Positions 1-5,242 of a stretch of DNA of 9,237 bases are shown here, piece by piece. This stretch comes from Oscillospiraceae bacterium (GTDB lineage Bacteria; Bacillota_A; Clostridia; Oscillospirales; Oscillospiraceae). The stretch lies in NCBI GenBank assembly GCA_017545325.1, contig JAFWOX010000044.1, positions 1-9,237 of the forward strand, read 5' to 3'. The first letter of the stretch is position 1. Every line of letters begins with the position of its first letter. The notes under the pieces were generated by a model, which was not told the origin of the DNA, did no database searches, and saw only the letters and a list, made by a program, of their open reading frames with translations. The position numbers and the translations under genes were made by a program.

Positions 1-390
1 CACCATGGCAAGAAATTCATCCAGCCTGGGGATCCTCTCCTGTGAGGAGAAGAGCCTGAGCCCTTTCAGCTCCTCCCATGTATAACTGCCAAGAAGCCCG
101 TGTTTTCCGCAGGCTCTTGTCAGTGTGAAATCATGAAATATGACGGGCACTCCGTCTCTGGTCAGCTGAACGTCCAGTTCGATGCCGAACCCTTCCTTCA
201 CGGCCCTCCGGAAGGCGGGCATGGAGTTTTCGGGAGCCTCCGTATGATTGTTAAACAGTCCTCTGTGCGCGAACATCCTGGTCTGAAAGGCCCTGTCATC
301 CGGTCTTCCGAACATCCTGGGCATGATCATCAGCAGGTAGATGCCTGCCAGTGCCAGGAGGGCCAGTGCCGCGGTCAGCACTTTCACCAT
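1..390 (-). CDS. Glycerophosphodiester phosphodiesterase, membrane-anchored (N-terminal part, cut by window edge)
   Basis: The first 130 residues are visible and the C-terminus lies beyond position 1. Residues 4-24 are a hydrophobic stretch that looks like an uncleaved signal anchor, which would place the catalytic domain outside the membrane. The domain then opens with the family hallmarks: AHRG (H42, R43), APENS (E54, N55), ELDVQLTRDG (E71, D73, D79) and FHD (H86, D87). In this family the two histidines are catalytic and the acidic residues bind a divalent metal. The enzyme hydrolyses glycerophosphodiesters to glycerol-3-phosphate and an alcohol, so a role in phospholipid turnover is likely. 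The start is ATG at 388-390. A purine-rich site at 406-416 lies upstream on the minus strand, with a rather long 15-nt gap. The gene points away from the recombinase operon and is probably host chromosome. The family call is firm; the exact substrate is not determinable. Confidence 0.9.
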   Translation of the reverse strand, partial: MVKVLTAALALLALAGIYLLMIMPRMFGRPDDRAFQTRMFAHRGLFNNHTEAPENSMPAFRRAVKEGFGIELDVQLTRDGVPVIFHDFTLTRACGKHGLLGSYTWEELKGLRLFSSQERIPRLDEFLAMV

Positions 391-505
391 TGCTTCTGTT
401 GCGATCCTTTCTCCTTATCAGAATCAGTTTACCACCTGATGAAAAAAATTACTATCACATTATTGAAACCTGTATATTTTTTTATAGTAGGAACTTATGA
501 AATAG
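391..505 (-). promoter_or_regulatory. AT-rich upstream region of the phosphodiesterase gene
   Basis: This stretch is much richer in A and T than its surroundings, with long A and T runs at 441-447 and 477-483. It directly precedes the phosphodiesterase start on the minus strand, so it is the natural place for that gene's promoter. I could not find a -35/-10 pair with good spacing on either strand. The Shine-Dalgarno-like sequence at 406-416 (AAGGAGAAAGG on the minus strand) is the only defined signal. Confidence 0.35.
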
Positions 506-605
506 CGACAGAATAATTCTTTCCTTATGAAGACCAGTTTCCTCTGTATCTGCGGAGAAAACTGGTTCTGTCGCTGTTCTGTCGCCTGTTCCACTTCCGA
601 CAGAA
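506..605. repeat. Left cluster of CGACAGAA octamers
   Basis: The octamer CGACAGAA occurs at 506-513 (plus), 566-573 (minus), 577-584 (minus) and 598-605 (plus). The two minus copies form a tandem 10-bp repeat, GTTCTGTCGC at 565-574 and 576-585. The copies at 577-584 and 598-605 face each other across 13 bp, the geometry of a tyrosine-recombinase core site. A weaker copy, CGACAGA, is at 668-674. Between the first two copies is an inverted repeat, ACCAGTTTCCTC at 533-544 against GAGAAAACTGGT at 555-566, with one mismatch. The same octamer recurs three times near the other end of the gene cluster; I found it nowhere else by eye. A role as recombinase-binding arms is inference. Confidence 0.6.
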
Positions 606-620
606 TCTACCGGTCCCGGA
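598..620 (+). repeat. Candidate left attachment site (attL-like direct repeat)
   Basis: These 23 bp match 8988-9010 in the same orientation at 19 positions. Both begin CGACAGAATC and share CGGTCC (611-616). Mismatches are at 608, 610, 617 and 619. The two copies lie 8390 bp apart and bracket every recombinase gene, which is what attL and attR of an integrated element look like. The repeat is imperfect, so the true crossover segment may be only the first ten identical bases. An alternative is a dispersed host intergenic repeat that happens to lie on both sides. Confidence 0.45.
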
Positions 621-632
621 AGGGGCCTTTTT
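612..632 (+). terminator. Possible small intrinsic terminator overlapping the left repeat
   Basis: GGTCCC (612-617), loop GGAA and GGGGCC (622-627) form a 6-bp stem with one G-U pair, followed by five T residues. This has the form of a short intrinsic terminator on the plus strand. It overlaps the candidate attachment site, so it could block transcription entering the element from the left. The stem is short and activity is uncertain. Confidence 0.35.
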
Positions 633-834
633 ATTACGCTATTCCTGATCTGAGCTCCCGACATACGCGACAGATCTCCGCCTTTTTCCCATCGACAAAA
701 AACATCTTCCCTGCGGCGACGAAATCCATTTCTTCCCGCAGGTATCAGCTTTTCCGGGTATGCCTCGTCTTCTCTCTGTCCCGGAGACGTGCCCTTTCCC
801 TCCCTGCTGAGATCACATCCGGAAGGGGCCTTTT
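616..834. repeat. 16-bp direct repeat in the left leader (616-631 and 819-834)
   Basis: CCGGAAGGGGCCTTTT occurs exactly at 616-631 and again at 819-834, 203 bp apart. The first copy is part of the terminator-like hairpin; the second lacks the pairing 5' arm, so a shared terminator role is unlikely. It may be a protein-binding site or the trace of a local duplication. Confidence 0.5.
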
Positions 835-985
835 CCTTCCTCCGGGGCTGGTCCCCCACAGGGATCCGACCGGACCTTTCTCATACTCTCTGTAGTCAGT
901 TCTGATCCCTCTAATACAGGATCTCTCCCGGGGGCAGGCCAGGATCTGCGGCTCTTTTCTTCTTATCTATACATCTCCCAGACAC

Positions 986-996
986 AGCACTGTGCT
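986..996. promoter_or_regulatory. Short perfect palindrome, possible operator
   Basis: AGCACTGTGCT is an 11-bp perfect dyad centred on 991, about 120 bp upstream of the first gene. TATCAT at 996-1001 beside it resembles a -10 box, though no matching -35 was seen. Operator function is a guess based on position. Confidence 0.25.
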
Positions 997-1015
997 ATCA
1001 TGTAAAAAAGAACAT

Positions 1016-1055
1016 AAAAAAGACAGGGACCTCACCTGCAAGTCGTTCCCTGTCT
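1016..1055 (-). terminator. Minus-strand intrinsic terminator in the leader
   Basis: Read on the minus strand, AGACAGGGA (1047-1055), a 17-nt loop and TCCCTGTCT (1021-1029) form a perfect 9-bp stem followed by six T residues (1016-1021). That is the form of a rho-independent terminator facing left. No minus-strand gene lies just upstream of it, so it would stop antisense transcripts coming out of the recombinase operon. On the plus strand the same hairpin sits in the operon leader and lacks a T run after it. Confidence 0.55.
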
Positions 1056-1074
1056 CTCACACCAAAGTACAGGA

Positions 1075-1092
1075 CCGTTACAGAAATAACGG
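1075..1092. promoter_or_regulatory. Inverted repeat just upstream of the first gene
   Basis: CCGTTA (1075-1080) and TAACGG (1087-1092) are a perfect 6-bp inverted repeat with a 6-nt loop. It ends 1 nt before an in-frame ATG at 1094 and 19 nt before the preferred ATG at 1112. It could be an operator or an RNA hairpin affecting initiation, since no good Shine-Dalgarno sequence precedes either start. Confidence 0.3.
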
Positions 1093-1111
1093 AATGTACC
1101 TATGTAATGTC

Positions 1112-1762
1112 ATGATAACGACTGCTGTAAACATTTTCAAGTCTTTTGAAGAAACATTTGATACGGAAACGTTCAAAAAAAGATATTCGGATCTCCTGGA
1201 ACTCCTTAAGGAGCTCCTCCTGACCTGCTCTCTCATCTGTCCTTTCTGCAGGGAAGAAGGGAAGCAGGGGCACTTCATCCTCTGGGGCTTCTACAGCAGG
1301 CAGATCAGTACCGGCATCAGCGGCACTGCCCTGGTCAGGGTCCAGCGCATACGATGCACATGCTGCAGACATACGCATGCCATCCTTCCCGGAGAAACGG
1401 TCCCTTATTCCTCCTTTCCGGCAGAGCTCCAGATCCGGCTGATCCAGGCCCGCCTGGATGGTGACGACGCATCCAGGGATGACCTTCTGGAGAAATACTT
1501 CAGCAGGGACGATGACGATGAGCACCTTATCTGGCAGCGCTTTAAAAAGAAATGGCGGGAACGTTCCCGGAAGGCCGGTGCCTCCATGGACAGCCCTGTC
1601 AGCGTGATCACGGAGAAATGCGTCATCCTCTTAAGACAGCAGTTCATGCAGGCAGGGCCTGCCCCGGTCTTCCTCCTGGAAGCCCTCGCAGCGGAGGATG
1701 CACTGAAAATCCCTCTCCGGGACCTGCCCCGCCAACACGGGCCGTATCGCCCCCGGCCCTGA
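1112..1762 (+). CDS. DUF6431-like zinc-ribbon protein
   Basis: This 216-residue protein carries a zinc ribbon: CPFC (C43, C46) and a second knuckle RCTCCRHTHAILP (C82, C85), followed by PYS. This arrangement, with a short basic segment before the second knuckle and an invariant-looking TH-A-LP, matches what I know of DUF6431, a family of unknown function common in Clostridia. Residues 120-155 are charged and helical with a very acidic run (DDDDE at 133-137) and a basic KKKWRERSRK stretch, which suggests DNA binding. I prefer ATG 1112 because MITTAVNIFKSFEE looks like a natural N-terminus. ATG 1094 and 992 are also in frame and none has a strong ribosome-binding site. It is the first gene of the plus-strand run and may be a regulator or DNA-binding partner of the recombinases; that role is inference. 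A link to zinc-ribbon segments of transposases is also possible. Confidence 0.7.
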   Translation: MITTAVNIFKSFEETFDTETFKKRYSDLLELLKELLLTCSLICPFCREEGKQGHFILWGFYSRQISTGISGTALVRVQRIRCTCCRHTHAILPGETVPYSSFPAELQIRLIQARLDGDDASRDDLLEKYFSRDDDDEHLIWQRFKKKWRERSRKAGASMDSPVSVITEKCVILLRQQFMQAGPAPVFLLEALAAEDALKIPLRDLPRQHGPYRPRP

Positions 1763-1802
1763 AGGCCGTTATCATAGCCTCATCACTAAAAAAGAGGAGG
1801 AA

Positions 1803-1955
1803 ATGACGGCCATGAAGAGCATTTATCTTACGCACGCCCCCGAAAAGGAGGCTTCCCCGCCGGCAGAGAGCGCCGGATACCGGAAGCCCGGATCCCCGGG
1901 GGCCCTTGTGATGCCCCGGAGCGGAAAAGGGGGTGCTGAGCATGACGCGCCCTGA
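1803..1955 (+). CDS. Possible small ORF (50 aa) coupled to the first recombinase
   Basis: This short frame starts ATG ACG GCC ATG right after a very strong GAGGAGG site (1794-1800) and ends at TGA 1953-1955, overlapping the next gene by 14 nt. The first ATG is only 2 nt from the Shine-Dalgarno sequence. The second ATG at 1812 is 11 nt away and sits in GACGGCCATG, the same ten bases that start the TnpC-like gene at 6870-6879. The peptide is rich in Pro, Gly and charged residues, with no domain I recognise. It could be a real small protein, a leader peptide that couples translation to the recombinase, or a decayed gene end. The strong ribosome-binding site with nothing else to serve is the main support. 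Confidence 0.4.
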   Translation: MTAMKSIYLTHAPEKEASPPAESAGYRKPGSPGALVMPRSGKGGAEHDAP

Positions 1956-3300
1956 CTGCGGGGCCCTTCCGGAGATCTTCGGCTGCACCGGAGAGGCCCC
2001 GCGCTTTGCCGTATACGGCCTGCGGACGGCGGATCCGGACGGCCTGCAGCTGGAAAAGTCCTTCATCGTCCTGCGCCGGGGGCCCTTCATCGTACAGTTC
2101 ACCGGACTGGAACAGTACGCGCCGGGATACAGGACCGTGCAGAGGTATGCCTCGTCTTCCCACTCGAAGCACACATATATCGTCCAGTTCATGAACTACA
2201 TGGGGAGCCTTCTCCCCTATGACAGAAAGTTCTTCCATGACCTGTGCTCCTGGACCGGGGAGCTGGCCGCGGCCGTCACCCCGGAGAGGATGCAGGACTT
2301 CTTCGACCTCTATGCCCTGGGAGGGCTGCCGGGACAGAAGGCAGCGCCTGCCATGGACACGGACATGCGCTGCATACAGACGGTGACCGCCTTCGTCCTG
2401 GAACTGAAGAGGAAGCATCCGGCACGGGAAAGGATGGCCCTTACTGAGGAAGACCTCTACATCTCAGGGGAGTGCCTGACAAGGCAGGGCATGGTCTTCT
2501 CCAGGAAGCACGTCCGTTTCCGGGTAACGTCCCCTTCGTCAGGGGCCGCGGCCCGGTTCAGGGACCTTCCCTGGAAGGCCTTCGTCCTCCTGCTGGAGCT
2601 TTCCCTGCGGCATGCGCCGGACATCTCCCTGGCCCTTGCCGCCCAGGCCCTGGCCGGGCTCCGGGAAGGGGAGGTCATGAACCTGCGCCAGGAGGCCTCC
2701 CCCCTGGGGCCCGGCATCCTCTTTACCTACGAAGGGGAGGTCCTGAGCTCCATCGTCCTGGACGTCAGGAAGGAGCACGTCCTCCGGGACGACAGGATCC
2801 CCGCCGGCACCATAAAAAGGCCAAGGCTCCAGCACGTATACCCGGCCTTCAATGACCTGTTCTTCCAGATCTACATAAGGCACCTGGAGCACCTGCGCTC
2901 CTGCGGCTTCGACGGCCGTTACTGCCCCCTGTTCGTGGACGGAAGGGGCAGCGCCATGACCTACGCCGTATACAGGGACCGCTTCCGCTCCCTTGTCCGG
3001 GACCGCTTCGTGCCGGCCCTGCTCTCCAGTGAGGATCCGGAGCTCTACCTCTACGGGATGCTGGTCCGGGAAAGGGGACTGGCGCCCCACTGCCTCCGCC
3101 ATACTTTCAGCTGCATGCTCGTCCTCATGGGCGAGGACATCCACGGGCTCCAGATGTACCGGGGAGACGCCTCCCCGGCATCCTGCCAGCCCTACCTCGA
3201 CAACAAGAAAGACATCCTGGACCGGTTCCGGAGCGCACAGTCGGAGCTCATAGACCTCCTCTCCGCCGTCGTCGGGCCGGTCACAGGAAAGAAAGGATAA
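1942..3300 (+). CDS. Tyrosine recombinase 1 (TnpA-like, 452 aa)
   Basis: A tyrosine-type site-specific recombinase. The N-terminal half (about 60-160) has the helical SAM-like, core-binding character. The catalytic half shows ArgI in AGLREGEVMNL (R241), a beta-region lysine candidate (K277 or K292), box II HCLRHTF (H383, R386) and the nucleophile in QPYLDNK (Y418). The position normally held by His or Trp, in LGH, is aspartate here (RGD, D409); the spacing R386 to D409 (23) and D409 to Y418 (9) is normal, so the substitution appears real. The protein would cut and join DNA through a 3'-phosphotyrosine. ATG 1942 is chosen because AGGGGG lies 8 nt upstream; GTG 1933 is an alternative. It ends 4 nt before the next recombinase. 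By size and order it resembles TnpA of Tn554, but it is about 90 residues longer. Confidence 0.85.
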   Translation: MTRPDCGALPEIFGCTGEAPRFAVYGLRTADPDGLQLEKSFIVLRRGPFIVQFTGLEQYAPGYRTVQRYASSSHSKHTYIVQFMNYMGSLLPYDRKFFHDLCSWTGELAAAVTPERMQDFFDLYALGGLPGQKAAPAMDTDMRCIQTVTAFVLELKRKHPARERMALTEEDLYISGECLTRQGMVFSRKHVRFRVTSPSSGAAARFRDLPWKAFVLLLELSLRHAPDISLALAAQALAGLREGEVMNLRQEASPLGPGILFTYEGEVLSSIVLDVRKEHVLRDDRIPAGTIKRPRLQHVYPAFNDLFFQIYIRHLEHLRSCGFDGRYCPLFVDGRGSAMTYAVYRDRFRSLVRDRFVPALLSSEDPELYLYGMLVRERGLAPHCLRHTFSCMLVLMGEDIHGLQMYRGDASPASCQPYLDNKKDILDRFRSAQSELIDLLSAVVGPVTGKKG

Positions 3301-3304
3301 GCGT

Positions 3305-5242
3305 ATGGATACGAAAGACTCTGCGAATAAAGACAGGAAAGGCATGTCCCCTTCCGGCATCCCTCTGCCCCCGGTCAGCCTCTATCCCCTGGTCCTGGCC
3401 CATGCACGGGGCTCCGGCTCCCTTTACGCCGGCTCCCCATCCGACCGGATCCGCCTGCTGGAGATGCTGGACGCGGACGGCTGGTTCGGGCTCGATCCCG
3501 TATACAGGGGAAAGGACATCTTCCTGCCGGAAGCGTCCCGCCTCCTTGAGGCCCTCCCCCTCTGGCTCAGGGCCTTCGGCAGGGCCACCGGAGAGAGGGC
3601 CCGCCTTCTCCTGGACCATTACGGAGGCGCCCTCCCGCAGACCTGTGCCGCCATCAGGCGCTTCCTGGACCAGAACGGCCTCTGGGAGAGGGAGGCCGCC
3701 CTGCAGGCGGCGGACCACCTGATCTGGCACTGCCTGTCCCGGTCCCCCGGCTGTCCGGACACGGCGCCGGACTATGGGGAGGAGGATCTCCTGGACCTCG
3801 CCCTCTCCGCCAGGCCCCTCCTGGGGAGGACCGCTTTCGGCCTTCTGGGAGAGCTCATGAAGGGCGTCATGGAACGCCCCTCCGCCTGGCAGTACTCCTT
3901 CGTCACCCCCGACTACGTCTCCCGGGATACGGACGCCTATCCCCTGGAGACCTTTGCCCGCCTTGCCTTCCGGGCCTTCAATCCCGTTTCCATAGAGGAG
4001 CATTCCCTGGTGGAAAAGGCGCGGGAGGACAGGGCCTCTGCGGCCCTCTGGCTCTTCACCGCCCTCCACTTCGTCAGCGCCCTCAGGTCCACGGACATCC
4101 GGCGCCTTCCCGCCCCGGTCCTGCCCCCGGCAGGGGCCGGCGGAAAGACGGAGGACGAACGCCTCTCCGGGATCTGCGCCCTGTGGGAGGAGCAGATCTC
4201 CCTCCTGGGCCTTACGCCGAACAAGACCTCCCGCCACGGGAACGTCCCTTCCATAAAGGTCTTCATACCCAAGGTGCTCCGGCCCCTCTTCGGGCTCTTC
4301 CTTTCCCTTGCATCAGAGGGATACTGTCCCGGCACGCCCTTCCTTGACTGCGATCCTTCCGTCTCCAGGCTCCGCGCCTTCTTCGGGGAGGACTTCGTCA
4401 GGGAGCTGGGCGGCAGGGCCTTCTCCACCAGGAAGGCCAACAAGTCCTTCATGCAGGGCCTGGAGGCCCTCTCCTCGAAGACAGGGAGCCCTGCCGACGG
4501 ATACCTTCTGGCCCGGATCGCCAGGAGCCACAAGGGCACCCCCTACGAGTTCAGCTGCGCCGCCACGGACCATTACCTCCGGGACGCCAGCTTCCACGGC
4601 CTTACGGCCCGGGCGGCCCTGGGCCAGATGTTCGAAAGGGGCGTCTTCGGCTTCCTGCCGGTCCTGCTCGCCGAGCACCTGGACCGCAGGGCCTTCCGCA
4701 GCCTCACCCCCTCCGGACAGTCCAGCCTCCTGAAGGAGCTGGGCCTTAAGCCCTGGCAGCTGGAGGCCGTTTGCCGCTCCTGCATCCTGGCCCTGGAAAG
4801 GGCAGAGGGCGCCGTGCGGGAGGTCCTCCGCGCCGGGGCGGAGAACGGAGAGGCCCTCTCCGGGGCCCTGAGGGCCCTTTCGGACCGTCCTCCGGGCTCC
4901 CCGGAGGGGGCGGCCTTCTGCCTGCGGGCAGTATCGGGCATCCCCTGCGCCTCTCCTGACAGGGGCTCCTGCATGGGCTGCGCCTTTGAGATCTGTGCAA
5001 AGGCCTTCCTCCGGTGCCTGATGGACTCATACGTCCTGACCGCCCGCCGGGCGCAGAGCGCCGCGGGGGCGGAAAAGGCAAGGCTCACCGCCATCAGGAC
5101 AGAGGGCGTCGCCCCCGTCCTGGCACGTTTCATAAAGACCTGGCCCTCCCTCTGCAGCGCGGAGGACACGGACGTCATGGAGGCCATCGTAAAGGAGGGG
5201 CTGGACGCCCTCTCTTCAAAGAAAGGAGCATCAGATGTATGA
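3305..5242 (+). CDS. Tyrosine recombinase 2, divergent, with Cys-rich tail (645 aa)
   Basis: A strongly divergent member of the tyrosine recombinase superfamily. I see ArgI in FVSALRSTDIRRL (R261), a lysine in the beta-hairpin-like TPNKTSRHGNVPSI (K307), and a box II equivalent FSTRKANKSF in which R376 is kept but the HxxR histidine is Phe (F373). SHKG (H409) and ATDHYL (Y424) are the likely third basic residue and the nucleophile, with wider spacing than usual. The C-terminal third (460-645) has no counterpart in simple integrases and contains a Cys cluster (C539, C548, C556, C559, C564, C571) that may bind zinc. At 645 residues it is close in length to TnpB of Tn554 (about 630). AAAGGA at 3292-3297 gives normal spacing to ATG 3305. 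Its stop overlaps the next start by 8 nt. Catalytic competence is uncertain; it may be a structural partner. Confidence 0.7.
   Translation: MDTKDSANKDRKGMSPSGIPLPPVSLYPLVLAHARGSGSLYAGSPSDRIRLLEMLDADGWFGLDPVYRGKDIFLPEASRLLEALPLWLRAFGRATGERARLLLDHYGGALPQTCAAIRRFLDQNGLWEREAALQAADHLIWHCLSRSPGCPDTAPDYGEEDLLDLALSARPLLGRTAFGLLGELMKGVMERPSAWQYSFVTPDYVSRDTDAYPLETFARLAFRAFNPVSIEEHSLVEKAREDRASAALWLFTALHFVSALRSTDIRRLPAPVLPPAGAGGKTEDERLSGICALWEEQISLLGLTPNKTSRHGNVPSIKVFIPKVLRPLFGLFLSLASEGYCPGTPFLDCDPSVSRLRAFFGEDFVRELGGRAFSTRKANKSFMQGLEALSSKTGSPADGYLLARIARSHKGTPYEFSCAATDHYLRDASFHGLTARAALGQMFERGVFGFLPVLLAEHLDRRAFRSLTPSGQSSLLKELGLKPWQLEAVCRSCILALERAEGAVREVLRAGAENGEALSGALRALSDRPPGSPEGAAFCLRAVSGIPCASPDRGSCMGCAFEICAKAFLRCLMDSYVLTARRAQSAAGAEKARLTAIRTEGVAPVLARFIKTWPSLCSAEDTDVMEAIVKEGLDALSSKKGASDV

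Larger units (their letters stand above)
633..1111. other. Long left leader without a convincing gene
   Basis: About 480 bp separate the left repeat from the first gene. The plus strand is pyrimidine-rich over roughly 640-960, and open frames on both strands have no recognisable domain or ribosome-binding site. On the minus strand, one frame running from about 965 down to 642 is open except for a single TGA near 750. It ends in a coding-like stretch from an ATG near 736 that includes CRVC, possibly the remnant of a decayed gene. The right half holds a minus-strand terminator and two short dyads. The promoter for the operon is expected here, but I found no clear -35/-10 pair. Confidence 0.4.

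Noticed and set aside
100..516. 138-codon plus-strand frame at the left edge
   Set aside because: It lies opposite the phosphodiesterase gene, whose catalytic motifs are unambiguous, and continues into AT-rich noncoding DNA.
506..605. CRISPR array suggested by repeated octamers
   Set aside because: The repeated unit is only 8-10 bp, in mixed orientation, with irregular spacing and no cas genes.
482..859. 125-codon minus-strand frame in the left leader
   Set aside because: Non-ATG start, no domain, and it extends across the repeats into the AT-rich promoter region. A different minus-strand frame looks slightly more coding-like, and even that is doubtful.
527..895. 122-codon plus-strand frame in the left leader
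   Set aside because: It runs through the octamer cluster and the hairpin, has no ribosome-binding site, and its Ser, Arg and Phe-rich translation reflects pyrimidine-rich DNA.
1202..1217. Palindromes CTCCTTAAGGAG and GGAGCTCC
   Set aside because: They lie inside the coding region of the first gene, encode ordinary Leu-Lys-Glu-Leu codons, and have no partner elsewhere.
3281..4237. 318-codon open frame on the minus strand opposite recombinase 2
   Set aside because: Same cause; low-complexity Gly, Glu and Ala composition, no ribosome-binding site worth noting, and it overlaps a gene with supported motifs.
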